Assembly (NCBI GenBank): GCA_947567595.1
Contig: CANOMQ010000016.1
Coordinates: forward strand, 1-64,000
From: an uncultured Lachnospiraceae bacterium
GTDB taxonomy: Bacteria > Bacillota > Clostridia > Lachnospirales > Lachnospiraceae
DNA length: 64,000 nucleotides
Direction of reading: 5' to 3'
Made by a program: the position numbers and the translations under genes. The notes beneath the pieces are model-generated. The model was not told where the DNA came from. It did not search any database and was given only the letters and a program-made list of their open reading frames with translations. Positions 53,444 through 63,829 of the stretch are shown in pieces. Positions within the stretch are counted from its first letter, which is position 1; each line of letters opens with the position of its first letter.

Positions 53444-55117
53444 ATGAGAAGTGATAATGTAAAAAAGGGAATGCAGCAGGCACCCCATAGAAGCCTGTTT
53501 AACGCACTTGGATTTACTGAGGAGGAAATGAACAAGCCAATGGTCGGCATTGTCAGCTCCTACAATGAGATTGTTCCCGGGCATATGAATTTGGATAAGA
53601 TTGTCAATGCCGTAAAGCTTGGCGTGGCGGAGGCGGGCGGCGTTCCGGTCGTATTTCCGGCAATCGCCGTGTGCGACGGGATTGCGATGGGACATATCGG
53701 AATGAAATATTCGCTTGTGACAAGGGACTTGATTGCGGACTCGACAGAGGCGATGGCGTTAGCACACCAGTTCGACGCGCTTGTCATGGTGCCTAACTGT
53801 GATAAAAACGTGCCGGGGCTTTTGATGGCGGCGGCGCGCATCAATGTGCCAACCGTGTTTGTGTCAGGCGGGCCAATGCTTGCAGGACATGTAAAGGGGC
53901 AGAAGAGAAGTCTTTCTTCCATGTTTGAGGCGGTCGGCTCTTACGCGGCAGGCACGATGACAGAGGAGGACGTTTGTGAATTTGAAAATAAAACGTGTCC
54001 GACTTGCGGTTCATGCTCCGGCATGTACACGGCAAATTCGATGAACTGCCTGACGGAGGCGCTTGGCATGGGCTTACAGGGCAACGGCACAATCCCTGCG
54101 GTGTATTCGGAGCGTATCAAGCTTGCAAAACACGCGGGAATGGCGGTTATGGAGCTGTTAAAGGCAAATATCTGCCCGCGTGACATTATGACGAAGGAAG
54201 CGGTGCTGAATGCGCTGACGGTGGACATGGCACTTGGCTGTTCGACGAACTCCATGCTCCATCTTCCGGCGATTGCGCATGAAATCGGCTTTGATTTTGA
54301 TATTGCGTTTGCAAATGAAATCAGTGAAAAGACACCGAATTTATGTCACCTTGCACCCGCAGGTCCGACTTACATGGAGGATTTGAACGAGGCGGGCGGC
54401 GTGTATGCCGTGATGAACCAGCTTTCGGAGCTTGGGCTTTTAAACACGGATTGCATGACCGTTACGGGAAAGACAATCGGTGAGAATATCAAGAATGCAA
54501 AGAATAAAAACCCCGAGGTTATCAGACCAAATGATAATCCATATAGTAAAACAGGCGGTCTTGCGGTATTAAAGGGCAATCTGGCTCCTGACGGGAGCGT
54601 TGTAAAGCGTTCTGCGGTTGCGCCGGAAATGCTGGTGCATGAAGGCCCTGCGCGTGTGTTTGAGTGTGAGGAGGACGCGATTGAGGCAATCAAGGGCGGC
54701 AAGATTGTGGCAGGCGATGTGGTTGTTATCCGCTATGAAGGCCCGAAGGGCGGTCCGGGTATGCGCGAGATGTTAAATCCGACCTCGGCAATTGCGGGCA
54801 TGGGACTTGGCTCGACGGTTGCGCTGATTACGGACGGGCGGTTCTCCGGTGCGTCGAGGGGCGCGTCGATTGGTCATGTTTCCCCGGAGGCTGCGGTTTG
54901 TGGACCAATTGCTTTGGTGGAAGAGGGCGATATTATTTCGATCAATATTCCGGAATATTCCTTAAACGTCAAGGTTTCGGATGAAGAGCTTGCGGCGCGC
55001 AAGGCAAAGTGGCAGTCAAGGGAGCCGAAGATTACGACAGGCTACCTTGCAAGGTACAGGGAGCTTGTGACAAGCGGCAACAGGGGGGCAATTTTGGAAA
55101 TCCCGAAGAAAAATTAA
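53444..55117 (+). CDS. ilvD: dihydroxy-acid dehydratase
   Basis: 557 aa, usual length. Fe-S cluster ligands are visible in PNCDKNVPG (about residue 110-130) and [25 protein letters not shown] (about 185-210). [21 protein letters not shown] near the C-terminus is the IlvD/Edd signature. It dehydrates dihydroxy-isovalerate and -methylvalerate to the keto acids of valine and isoleucine. AAAGGAG precedes the ATG, 29 bases after leuB. Confidence 0.97.
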   Translation: MRSDNVKKGMQQAPHRSLFNALGFTEEEMNKPMVGIVSSYNEIVPGHMNLDKIVNAVKLGVAEAGGVPVVFPAIAVCDGIAMGHIGMKYSLVTRDLIADSTEAMALAHQFDALVMVPNCDKNVPGLLMAAARINVPTVFVSGGPMLAGHVKGQKRSLSSMFEAVGSYAAGTMTEEDVCEFENKTCPTCGSCSGMYTANSMNCLTEALGMGLQGNGTIPAVYSERIKLAKHAGMAVMELLKANICPRDIMTKEAVLNALTVDMALGCSTNSMLHLPAIAHEIGFDFDIAFANEISEKTPNLCHLAPAGPTYMEDLNEAGGVYAVMNQLSELGLLNTDCMTVTGKTIGENIKNAKNKNPEVIRPNDNPYSKTGGLAVLKGNLAPDGSVVKRSAVAPEMLVHEGPARVFECEEDAIEAIKGGKIVAGDVVVIRYEGPKGGPGMREMLNPTSAIAGMGLGSTVALITDGRFSGASRGASIGHVSPEAAVCGPIALVEEGDIISINIPEYSLNVKVSDEELAARKAKWQSREPKITTGYLARYRELVTSGNRGAILEIPKKN

Positions 55118-55143
55118 TCGTTTTTTGAAAAGGAGAATGATAC

Positions 55144-56820
55144 ATGCAGTTGACAGGTTCACAGATTGTAATTGAATGTCTGAAGGAACAGGGGGTAGAT
55201 ACCGTATTCGGGTATCCCGGCGGTTCGATTTTAAATATTTATGATGAATTATACAAGCATAGCGACGAGATTAAGCATATCCTGACCTCCCACGAGCAGG
55301 GCGCGTCTCACGCGGCGGACGGCTATGCGCGCGCGACAGGTAAGGTCGGCGTATGCTTCGCCACAAGTGGTCCGGGTGCGACCAATCTAGTGACGGGCAT
55401 TGCCACGGCGTACATGGATTCCGTGCCGATGGTAGCGATTACCGCAAACGTGACGCTTCCTCTGCTTGGCAAGGACTCGTTTCAGGAGGTTGACATTGCG
55501 GGTGTGACCATGCCGATTACGAAGCACGGGTATATTGTTAAAGATGTAACAAAACTTGCCGATACCATCAGGGAGGCATTTAAGATTGCAAAATCCGGCA
55601 GACCGGGACCGGTTTTGGTCGACATTACAAAGGACGCGACGGCAAACAAGTGCGAGTTTACGCCTGTGAAGCCGGAAGCGCCTGCACTGAAAAATGCTTA
55701 CAGCGAGCAGGATATTCATGTGGCGTTGGAGCTGATTAAAAATGCGAAAAAACCGTACATCTATCTTGGCGGCGGCGCGATTATCTCAAACGCGTCAAGG
55801 GAAGTGAAGGAGTTTGCGGAGAAAATTCAGGCTCCGGTGTGCGATACGCTGATGGCAAAGGGCGCATTCGACGCAAAAAGCGCGCTCTATACAGGCATGA
55901 TTGGTATGCACGGCACAAAGACGTCCAACTTTGGCGTCAGCCAGTGCGATTTACTGATTGCGCTTGGCGCGCGGTTTTCTGACCGTGTGATTGGCAATCC
56001 GAAGAAGTTTGCCGAGAATGCGAAGATTTTGCAGATTGATATTGACGCGGCGGAGGTCAACAAAAACATTAAGACGGACGCGGCGGTCATCGGCGACTTA
56101 AAGACCGTTTTAAAGGAGCTCAACAGTAAGCTAGAGCAGCAGAACCATGACGCTTGGATTGCACAAATTCAGGATATGAAAGCAAAATATCCGTTAAAAT
56201 ATGAGTCCGATAAGCTGACCTGCCCGTATGTGATTGAAGAGCTTGACCGCATTACAAAGGGCGAGGCGATTATCTCAACGGACGTCGGACAGCACCAGAT
56301 GTGGGCGGCGCAGTTTTACCAGTACACACAGCCGCGTACCTTCCTTTCATCAGGCGGACTTGGCACAATGGGATACGGGCTTGGCGCATGTATCGGTGCG
56401 AAGGTTGGAAGACCGGACAAAATCTGTGTCAATATTGCGGGCGATGGGTGCTTCCGTATGAATATGAACGAGCTTGCGACGGCGAGCCGGTACAACATTC
56501 CGATTATACAGATTGTGATTAACAACCATGTGCTTGGCATGGTGCGGCAGTGGCAGACGCTGTTTTATGAGAAGCGTTATTCGCAGACGGTGCTTTCTGA
56601 CAAGGTTGACTTTGTGAAGGTGTCGGAGGGGCTTGGCTGTGAGGCAATCCGCGTGACGACGCGCGAGGAGGTTGCGCCTGCGATTGAGAAGGCGATTGCG
56701 CTGCAAAAGCCGGTTGTGATTGAGTGCGTGATTGAGGAGGACGACAAGGTATTCCCGATGGTTCCGGCAGGCGCGCCAATCAGTGACGCTTTTGACGCAG
56801 ATGATTTGAACAACAAATAA
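55144..56820 (+). CDS. ilvB: acetolactate synthase, large (catalytic) subunit
   Basis: 558 aa. Thiamine-diphosphate enzyme: VFGYPGGSILNIYDEL, SHEQGASHAADGYARATGKVGVC (catalytic Glu), GKDSFQEVDI, and the C-terminal ThDP site GDGCFRMNMNELATASRYNIPIIQIVINN. It condenses pyruvate to acetolactate or acetohydroxybutyrate. The biosynthetic type (FAD-binding middle domain) is inferred from operon context and length. The regulatory subunit ilvN and ilvC are not adjacent. AAGGAG lies 9 bases before ATG. Confidence 0.96.
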   Translation: MQLTGSQIVIECLKEQGVDTVFGYPGGSILNIYDELYKHSDEIKHILTSHEQGASHAADGYARATGKVGVCFATSGPGATNLVTGIATAYMDSVPMVAITANVTLPLLGKDSFQEVDIAGVTMPITKHGYIVKDVTKLADTIREAFKIAKSGRPGPVLVDITKDATANKCEFTPVKPEAPALKNAYSEQDIHVALELIKNAKKPYIYLGGGAIISNASREVKEFAEKIQAPVCDTLMAKGAFDAKSALYTGMIGMHGTKTSNFGVSQCDLLIALGARFSDRVIGNPKKFAENAKILQIDIDAAEVNKNIKTDAAVIGDLKTVLKELNSKLEQQNHDAWIAQIQDMKAKYPLKYESDKLTCPYVIEELDRITKGEAIISTDVGQHQMWAAQFYQYTQPRTFLSSGGLGTMGYGLGACIGAKVGRPDKICVNIAGDGCFRMNMNELATASRYNIPIIQIVINNHVLGMVRQWQTLFYEKRYSQTVLSDKVDFVKVSEGLGCEAIRVTTREEVAPAIEKAIALQKPVVIECVIEEDDKVFPMVPAGAPISDAFDADDLNNK

Positions 56821-56834
56821 TGACGTAAGGAAAA

Positions 56835-58253
56835 ATGAAAAAAATACTGTTTCGATTATTTGGTACAATAGCAGTGACGGCTGTGCTCTTGGCGGCGGCT
56901 GTCATTGCTTTGAATGAGCTTTATTACAAAGAGGCATTCCCGATGGGAGTGTGGATTAACGGTGTTTACTGTACCGGAATGACGCCGCAGGACGTGACGG
57001 CGCGGCTGGACGGCACCGAGGGGCTTTTAGGAAGCGTCAATATCTATACCCTTGACGGCGCTGTACATACGATTCTGCTTGACGCGTGCGGGGTGCAGGC
57101 TTCGTATGCGCCTGCCGTGGAGGAAATTTATCATCAGAACAAAGGCTATGCGTGGCTTTCCCGTCTTGCGGGGGGCGGCGCTTATCAGGCTGTGCCCAAA
57201 TACAGCTACGATTTGGCACAGATGAAGGAGACGCTTGGCGGACTGGACTGGCTCAACGAGCGGCTCTACAATCCCGCAAATTCCGTATCCATTGTAAAGA
57301 GCGACGTGGCAGGATATGTGCTTGTGGACGAAACAAGGGATTTACTTTTGAAAGAGAATGCGGTAGAATTGATTTGCGACGGGATTGTTAATGAATTAAC
57401 AGATATAGACCTTGCGGCAGACGTAAATAAGGCGCTTTGCTACCGCAGTGTGCCGTATACAGCGGAAATGAAAGACACGCTTCAAAAATGGGAGGGCGTT
57501 CGGGATTTTCAGGACTTTCAGATGACGTATGTGTTTGGTGACCGGACGGAGGAAATTGACGAGAACGTGGTGTGCGACTGGATGGCACTTGACGACGACG
57601 GGAACATTGTGTTTGACGATGACAACAATCCGGTGCTTGATCCGTCCCTGATACAGGAATACGTGGAATATTTATCGGCGACGTATGACACGGTCGGCAT
57701 GGAGCGGGAGTTTCAGGCAACGAGCGGCAAGCTTGTCACGGTTGCCGGAGGAAGCTTTGGCAATGCGATTGATACCGCGCAGGAGTATGCGTTTTTGCTC
57801 AATGCCTTTTTGAATGATGAGAGCGGCACAAGGGTGCCCAAGTACCGGACGGAGGTTTGGGAAAAGGGCGCGGACGACATTGGCGACACGTATGTCGAGG
57901 TGGATATGGGCGAGCAGCACATGTACTATTATCAGGACGGTGCGCTTGTGATTGATACGCCTGTGGTGACGGGGAACCACTCGAGGGGGTGGGATACGCC
58001 GGCGAAGGTGTGCCATGTGTATTTCAAGCAGCAAAACAGGGTGCTTCGGGGCAGGAATTACGCGACGCCCGTGAAATACTGGATGGCGGTGGACGGCAAT
58101 ATCGGCATTCACGACGCGACGTGGCGCAAGGAGTTTGGCGGGGACATTTATCTGACGAACGGCTCACACGGGTGCATTAACACGCCGCTTGAGATTATGA
58201 GCGAGCTGTATGGGATTGTGGAAAAAGGAACGCCTGTTATTTTGTTTTATTGA
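56835..58253 (+). CDS. membrane-anchored L,D-transpeptidase (YkuD) with PG-binding-4-like domain
   Basis: 472 aa. Residues 5-28 form the membrane anchor. The middle (about 35-330) resembles the VanW-associated/PG_binding_4 type region (FPMGVWINGVYCTGMTPQDVTARL). The catalytic YkuD domain is at 350-472: VEVDMGEQHMYYYQDGALVIDTPVVTGN, IGIHDATWR and NGSHGCINTP, with the catalytic SHGC Cys. It forms 3-3 peptidoglycan crosslinks or attaches proteins outside the membrane. Starts 14 bases after ilvB but is functionally unrelated. Confidence 0.9.
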   Translation: MKKILFRLFGTIAVTAVLLAAAVIALNELYYKEAFPMGVWINGVYCTGMTPQDVTARLDGTEGLLGSVNIYTLDGAVHTILLDACGVQASYAPAVEEIYHQNKGYAWLSRLAGGGAYQAVPKYSYDLAQMKETLGGLDWLNERLYNPANSVSIVKSDVAGYVLVDETRDLLLKENAVELICDGIVNELTDIDLAADVNKALCYRSVPYTAEMKDTLQKWEGVRDFQDFQMTYVFGDRTEEIDENVVCDWMALDDDGNIVFDDDNNPVLDPSLIQEYVEYLSATYDTVGMEREFQATSGKLVTVAGGSFGNAIDTAQEYAFLLNAFLNDESGTRVPKYRTEVWEKGADDIGDTYVEVDMGEQHMYYYQDGALVIDTPVVTGNHSRGWDTPAKVCHVYFKQQNRVLRGRNYATPVKYWMAVDGNIGIHDATWRKEFGGDIYLTNGSHGCINTPLEIMSELYGIVEKGTPVILFY

Positions 58254-58350
58254 TTGGATTTAGGCAGGATAGAAATATTCAACATCAAAATGTTGTATAT
58301 ATAGAAACGGGGAATATCCCGAATTTAAGGAGAAATCAGGAGGAGAAAAC

Positions 58351-59433
58351 GTGGCAAGAGTGTATAACTTTTCAGCAGGTCCGGCAGTTTTACCTGAAGA
58401 AGTGTTGAAAGAAGCTGCAGACGAGATGTTAGATTACAAGGGAACCGGAATGTCGGTGATGGAGATGAGCCACCGCTCGAAGGCGTATGATACGATTATC
58501 AAGGAAGCCGAGGCGGATTTGCGGGAGCTGATGAACATTCCCGACAATTACAAGGTGCTGTTTTTACAGGGCGGCGCAAGCCAGCAGTTTGCGATGATTC
58601 CGATGAATTTGATGAAAAACGGCGTTGCGGATTATATCGTGACGGGACAGTGGGCAAAGAAGGCATATCAGGAGGCTTGCATTTACGGCAAGGCAAACAA
58701 GATTGCTTCCAGCGAGGATCAGACCTTCTCATACATACCGGACTGCTCGGATTTACCGATTTCCGAGGACGCGGACTATGTTTATATCTGCGAGAACAAC
58801 ACGATTTACGGCACGAAGTTTAAGACGCTTCCGAACACAAAGGGCAAGACGCTGGTGGCGGACGTTTCGTCATGCTTTTTGTCAGAGCCGGTTGACGTGA
58901 CAAAGTACGGCGTGATTTACGGCGGCGTCCAGAAGAATATCGGGCCGGCAGGCGTGGTGATTGTGATTATCAGAGAGGATTTAATCACGGACGACGTGCT
59001 TGCGGGCACACCGACCATGCTCAAGTATAAGACGCATGCGGACAACGGTTCGCTCTACAATACACCGCCTGCGTATGGCATTTATATCTGCGGCAAGGTG
59101 TTCAAGTGGCTCAAGAAGAGGGGCGGACTTGAGAAGATGAAGGAATACAACGAGAAGAAGGCTAAGATTTTGTATGATTTCTTGGACGAGAGCAAGCTCT
59201 TTAAGGGAACGGTGCGAAAGGAAGACCGCTCTTTGATGAACGTGCCGTTTGTGACGGGAAGCGAGGAGCTTGACGCGAAGTTTGTAAAAGAGGCGAAGGA
59301 AGCAGGCTTTGAGAACTTAAAGGGACACAGGACAGTTGGCGGTATGCGTGCAAGTATTTACAATGCAATGCCGATTGAGGGGGTGGAGAAGCTTGTGGAG
59401 TTTATGAAAAAGTTTGAGGAGGCTAACTCATAA
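58351..59433 (+). CDS. serC: phosphoserine aminotransferase
   Basis: 360 aa with a GTG start 8 bases after AGGAGGA. RVYNFSAGPAVLPEEVLKEAADEML, SHRSKAYDTIIKEAEADLREL, LFLQGGASQQFAMIPMNL and IYGGVQKNIGPAGVVIVI (PLP-binding Lys) are diagnostic for SerC, which transaminates 3-phosphohydroxypyruvate to phosphoserine. An inverted repeat CAACAT/ATGTTG lies upstream (58280-58295). The last base of its stop is the first of the serA ATG. Confidence 0.97.
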   Translation: MARVYNFSAGPAVLPEEVLKEAADEMLDYKGTGMSVMEMSHRSKAYDTIIKEAEADLRELMNIPDNYKVLFLQGGASQQFAMIPMNLMKNGVADYIVTGQWAKKAYQEACIYGKANKIASSEDQTFSYIPDCSDLPISEDADYVYICENNTIYGTKFKTLPNTKGKTLVADVSSCFLSEPVDVTKYGVIYGGVQKNIGPAGVVIVIIREDLITDDVLAGTPTMLKYKTHADNGSLYNTPPAYGIYICGKVFKWLKKRGGLEKMKEYNEKKAKILYDFLDESKLFKGTVRKEDRSLMNVPFVTGSEELDAKFVKEAKEAGFENLKGHRTVGGMRASIYNAMPIEGVEKLVEFMKKFEEANS

Positions 59434-60596
59434 TGTATCAATATCATTGTCTAAATCCGATTTCCAATATCGGGTTATCAAGGTTTACGGAGAATTATCA
59501 GAAAACGGACAGCATGGAAAATGCACAGGGCGTGCTTGTAAGAAGTGCGGCAATGCACGACATGGAGCTGCCAAAGGAGCTGCTTGCGGTGGCAAGGGCA
59601 GGCGCGGGTACAAACAATATCCCGCTTGAGAAGTGCGCCGAGCAGGGCATTGTGGTATTTAACACACCGGGCGCGAATGCAAACGGCGTAAAGGAGCTTG
59701 TTCTCTGCGGTATGCTGCTTGCGTCAAGGGACGTGACGGGCGGCATTGACTGGGTAAAGGCGAACGCGGACGTTGAGACGGTCGGCAAGGACGCGGAGAA
59801 GGCGAAGAAGAATTTTGCGGGTACGGAGGTTTACGGCAAGAAGCTTGGTGTAATCGGACTTGGCGCAATTGGCGTGAAGGTGGCAAATGCGGCGGTTGCC
59901 TTGGGCATGGAGGTATACGGCTATGATCCTTATCTTTCCGTTCATGCGGCGCTGATGCTGACAAGGGAAGTAAAGATTGTAAAAAATGTAGAGGATATTT
60001 ATGCAGAGTGCGATTACATTACGGTGCATGTTCCTCTGATAGACGCGACAAAGGGCATGGTTGACGCTGCTGCCATCGAGAAGATGAAAGAGGGCGTGAT
60101 TGTCTTAAACTTCGCGAGAGACCAGCTTGTAAATGAGAAGGATATGATTGCCGCGATTGAGGCGGGGAAGGTGAGAAAGTATGTTTCCGATTTCCCGAAC
60201 CCGACGACGGCAGGCAAGAAGGGCTGTATCGTCATACCGCACCTTGGCGCTTCAACGGAGGAGTCGGAGGACAATTGTGCGATGATGGCGGTTGATGAGA
60301 TGATGGATTACCTTGAGAACGGTAATATCAAAAACAGCGTGAACTATCCTTCGTGCGATATGGGCGTCTGCTCAAATGTCGGCAGAGTGGCAATCCTGCA
60401 TAAAAATATTGCAAACATGATTACGCAGTTTACGGCGGCGTTTGGCGAGGCCGGCATTAATATCAGTGACATGACGAATAAGTCAAGGGGCGAGTATGCG
60501 TACACGCTGATGGATATTGCTGCTGCGGCGGACGAGAAAATCCTTGCACGCTTAAACCGCATTGACGGCGTGTTCCGTGTAAGAGTGGTAAAATAA
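59433..60596 (+). CDS. serA: D-3-phosphoglycerate dehydrogenase
   Basis: 387 aa. NAD-binding Rossmann core KKLGVIGLGAIGVKVANAAVALGMEVYGYDP, catalytic Arg in NFARDQLVNEKDM, and His in IPHLGASTEESEDNCA. A C-terminal ACT domain (VAILHKNIANMITQFTAAFGEAGINISDMTNKSRG) is expected for serine feedback inhibition. It is short (E. coli 410, long forms over 520), i.e. without the intervening ASB domain. Overlaps serC by one base, so the pair is translationally coupled. Confidence 0.95.
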   Translation: MYQYHCLNPISNIGLSRFTENYQKTDSMENAQGVLVRSAAMHDMELPKELLAVARAGAGTNNIPLEKCAEQGIVVFNTPGANANGVKELVLCGMLLASRDVTGGIDWVKANADVETVGKDAEKAKKNFAGTEVYGKKLGVIGLGAIGVKVANAAVALGMEVYGYDPYLSVHAALMLTREVKIVKNVEDIYAECDYITVHVPLIDATKGMVDAAAIEKMKEGVIVLNFARDQLVNEKDMIAAIEAGKVRKYVSDFPNPTTAGKKGCIVIPHLGASTEESEDNCAMMAVDEMMDYLENGNIKNSVNYPSCDMGVCSNVGRVAILHKNIANMITQFTAAFGEAGINISDMTNKSRGEYAYTLMDIAAAADEKILARLNRIDGVFRVRVVK

Positions 60597-60612
60597 GCAG
60601 AACGTATGAACT

Positions 60613-61644
60613 ATGAGTATTGCGTTTTTAGGTCTTGAAATTTTTTGTATTGGAATCATTGTTTTTGCGTTATTTCTTTTGTTAAAGGGCGACGGATCGC
60701 GGGAACAGAAGCTCATGCAGTATTTCCTGCTCGGCTCGCTGGTGCAGAACGTCGGATATTTGCTGGAAATGACCGCGCCCTCGATGGAGGCGGCGATTGT
60801 GGCTGTGAAGGTGCAGTATTTAGGCTCGATTACGGTCACAATCAGCTATTGCCACTTTATCTTTAATTACTGCCGCGTGAAAACGCCCCAAAGGATTTTA
60901 ACGCTGATGAAGCTGGCTGACGTTTTGGTGCTGGCGCTTGTTTTTACGTGCGACTTTCATCGGCTGCATTACCGCAGTATCGAATGGATTACAATCGAGG
61001 ACGCCGCAAGGCATGGCTATCTGCATTTGATATACGGACCGGGCTATTGGATTTTTATGCTGTGTGGGACGATTATTCCCTATGCGTCGTCCATCTATGC
61101 GCTGCTGCACACCTGTATCAGGAAACCGGAGTTTGCGGAGGAGCGCAAGTGCAGTCTGATTTTAATCCTTTCCTGCCTGCCCGTGGGGGCGCTCTGCCTG
61201 TATGTTTTTAAGCTGACGCAGGGCTATGACCTGACTCCTGTGGTGATGGGCGTGGTTCTTTCCGGCGTGGTAATCCTGATATGGAGCAGGAATGTCTATG
61301 ATTTTAGCAGCCTTGCCTCGTGGATTTTGCTTGACAGTATGAGCGACGGCGTGATTGCGATTGATGAACAAATGCGGATTGCAAGCTACAATCCTGCCGC
61401 AACGCGCATTTTTGAGGATTTGGGCAGCCGTGCGGTCGGAAGGCAGATTCTTTCGCTTCAGGGCTTTCCGCAGAACATGCTTGGCAGGGAGGACGATGTA
61501 AAAGAAGAGTTCTCACTAAATGGCAGATTTTATCAGGGGCACTTGGAACCGATTGTGGACCGGTACGGGAAAAAAAGGGGTTCTGTCACGTCGCCAAAAG
61601 CGCGTTCCTTGCCAATATGTCTCACGAAATCCGCACGCCGATGA
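60613..61644 (+). pseudogene. N-terminal part of a hybrid histidine kinase (7TM and PAS), frameshifted
   Basis: Residues 1-220 hold about seven membrane segments of the histidine-kinase N-terminal 7TM type (AFLGLEIFCIGIIVFALFLLL ... VVMGVVLSGVVILIWS). A PAS domain follows (LDSMSDGVIAIDEQMRIASYNPAATRIFEDLG ... FSLNGRFYQGHLEPIVDRYGKKRG). Then the frame goes wrong: SVTSPKARSLPICLTKSARR is out-of-frame reading of the conserved AKSAFLANMSHEIRTP region. The coding signal jumps to another frame near 61580-61590, with the usual PAS end and linker helix (some 30 residues) missing. Weak ribosome site. Follows serA by 16 bases. Confidence 0.7.
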
Positions 61645-63290
61645 ATGCGATTGTGGGCTTAAGTGATATTATCATGGAGGAGAGCAGGGGGCGCAAGGTG
61701 TATGAATATGCCTGCGACATCAAGGCAGCCTCCCGCAATCTTTTGTCGCTGATTAACGATATTTTGGATTTGTCAAAGGTGGAAGCGGGCAAGATGGAGC
61801 TGGTGCTGTCAGAGTACCATCTCAAGACGCTTGTCAATGAGGTGCTGAACATGATGGACATCATGGCGTCGCAGCGCGGGCTTTTGCTGAAAAGTGATTT
61901 TGACATGTCCATTCCGTGCCGCTATCTTGGCGACGAGGGCAGAATCAAGCAGATTCTGATTAATATTCTGAACAACGCCCTGAAATTCACGAAAGAAGGC
62001 TACGTGAAGATTTCCGTCAGCGGCACAAGACAGGACGAGGCAGATGTCGATCGGCTTGTCTTTCGCATTGAGGATACGGGGTGCGGCATTAAGGAAGCGG
62101 ACATTGAGGGCATTTTTGAGAATTTCAAGCAGGTCGATTCCAAGAGAAACCGTACGGTGGAGGGAACCGGGCTTGGACTTTCCATCACCAAGCATTTGGT
62201 GGAGCTTATGCAGGGAACAATCCGGGTAGAGAGCGTATATGGCAAGGGCAGTACGTTTACCGTGGAAATCCTGCAAAAGATTGTTGACCAGAGACCTTTG
62301 TCCGAGGTTCCGGAGACGGAAGTTATCAAGGAACGCAAGATTGAGCCGTTTATCGTGGAAAACTGCAAGGCGCTTGTGGTCGATGACAATATGGTTAACC
62401 GCAAGATTGTGCGCATTATGCTGCAATCCTACGGTTTTGACGTGACGGAGGCGGATAGTGGACGGGCGGCAATCGCGCTTGTCGGGGAAACATGCTATGA
62501 CCTTATTTTTATGGATCATATGATGCCGGAGATGGACGGAATCGAAGCCTTGCAGATTATCCGCAGCGAATGCGGGGAAAACGGCACGCGTCCGGTTGTG
62601 ATTGCGCTGACTGCCAATGCGATGGAGGGCGTCCGGGAAACCTTTTTGCAAAACGGGTTTCAGGACTTTGTCACAAAGCCGCTTGACAGAAAGCCGCTGC
62701 ACGAGGCGCTGCTGCGGTGGATACCAAAGGAGCGGCGCATGGCAAGCGTGGAATGGGCTGACTTTGGGAAGCAGGATGACAGCAGAAAGCAGGAAATCCA
62801 GAATATATTGATTGAGGGCATTGACACCGATGAGGTGGTGAAGCATTACTCCGGCAGTGCCGCGGACTACAGGGAGCTTTTGAGCCTGTACTGCTTGGAC
62901 GGGGAGCGCAAGCTGCCGCTTTTGCGCACGCTTTGGGAACAGCAGGATTATAAGAATTATGGGATTGAGGTGCATGGGCTAAAGAGCGCCTCTGCCAATA
63001 TTGGCGCCATGAAGGTTTCCAACCATGCAAGGGAGCAGGAAAATGCGATTAACCGGGGAGATGAGACATTTGTTGACGAACATGTGTTTCAACTCCTGAC
63101 AGAGTATGAGGAGCAAATCAGGCATATCACGGCTTATTTGAACATGGAAAAGCAGTCAGGCGGTGATAAAAAACCGCAGGGGAAGGCGGCAATCTCCAAC
63201 GGTGATTATGCTGACGTCAAAGCAGGAGAAGGAAACGATTTTGGAAACGTCCATGCTGGGGATTTGCGACTATGTGCTCAAGCCCTTTAA
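61617..63290 (+). pseudogene. C-terminal part of the same hybrid kinase (HisKA, HATPase, receiver, Hpt)
   Basis: The coding signal begins before the first Met as AKSAFLANMSHEIRTPMNA (from about 61593). Order: HisKA with phospho-His in SHEIRTP; HATPase_c with DEGRIKQILINILNNALKFT, FRIEDTGCGI and GTGLGLSITKHLV; receiver with KALVVDDNMVNRK, DLIFMDHMMPEMDG and TANAM ... VTKPLD; Hpt with VHGLKSASANIGA. After the Hpt domain the frame runs into nonsense (ISNGDYADVKAGEG). If translated from the internal ATG it would yield a soluble kinase lacking its sensor, which seems unlikely to be useful. Confidence 0.7.
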
Positions 63291-63336
63291 GGGAGAGGAT
63301 TTGCAGCAGCGTATCAGACGCGTTTTGCATTTATAA
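63199..63336 (+). pseudogene. 3' tail of a second receiver domain, out of frame with the kinase
   Basis: In a different frame from the preceding part, the sequence reads TVIMLTSKQEKETILETSML ... CDYVLKPFKGEDLQQRIRRVLHL and stops at 63334-63336. This is the end of a receiver domain (T-loop and KPF motif). Its N-terminal half with the phospho-Asp is absent, so the original kinase probably had a second receiver of which most was deleted with a frame change. Confidence 0.6.
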
Positions 63337-63351
63337 TTTACAAGGATTGAT

Positions 63352-63400
63352 AAAAAACGCAGAATGGCACAGGCTTTCGCGGTGTCGTTCTGCGTTTTTT
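63352..63400. terminator. bidirectional terminator after the kinase remnants
   Basis: Perfect 13-bp arms AAAAAACGCAGAA / TTCTGCGTTTTTT, 23-base loop; shared with the convergent small gene on the minus strand. Confidence 0.85.
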
Positions 63401-63410
63401 GGAAACAGCA

Positions 63411-63683
63411 TTACGCGTCGTGTACGTCGCCGTATTTTGTCATGTTTCCGATGGTGTTTTGGAATTTGGTCTCGCGCTCTGCCGTCACCTCGCTTGCCAA
63501 GTCCATGTATTTGATAAAGATTTCCTCAACGCTTGCGCCCTTTTCCTTGGCAATTTCTTCCATGACTGGCTTGATTTTTTCAAGCTGGAATGAAACCTGC
63601 GTCTTCTGCGGGTCAAAATCCTTTAAGACCTTGTCCGCGTAGTCGTTAATCCGGTCAAGTAACTGCCTGTCTTCCGATGTCAT
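63411..63683 (-). CDS. small soluble helical protein, unknown
   Basis: 90 aa from ATG 63683 (AGGAAG 7 bases upstream; a GTG two codons earlier is too close to it). Entirely helical by eye and charged: SEDRQLLDRINDYADKVLKDF ... LEKIKPVMEEIAKEKGASVEEIFIKYMDLASEVTAERETKF. No motif recognised. It is a single gene convergent with the kinase remnants and divergent from the DUF1015 gene. Confidence 0.7.
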   Translation of the reverse strand: MTSEDRQLLDRINDYADKVLKDFDPQKTQVSFQLEKIKPVMEEIAKEKGASVEEIFIKYMDLASEVTAERETKFQNTIGNMTKYGDVHDA

Positions 63684-63758
63684 ATGCACTCTTCCTTTCT
63701 ACTACTTTTTATAAATTGTTTCTTTAGATTAATTTTACTATATCACGATAAGGTCAGC

Positions 63759-63787
63759 TTGTCAAAGGAGGGAAAACACGGTAGAAT
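63759..63787 (+). promoter_or_regulatory. sigma-A promoter before the DUF1015 gene
   Basis: TTGTCA, 17 bases, TAGAAT, 43 bases before the start codon. Confidence 0.6.
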
Positions 63788-63829
63788 AGGTTTTAACAAC
63801 TGATAAAAAATAGAGGAGGACGTATCATT

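Noticed and set aside
61809-62975. 388-codon minus-strand frame
   Set aside because: Antisense to the kinase HATPase/receiver region, whose plus-strand motifs are unmistakable; no start signal.
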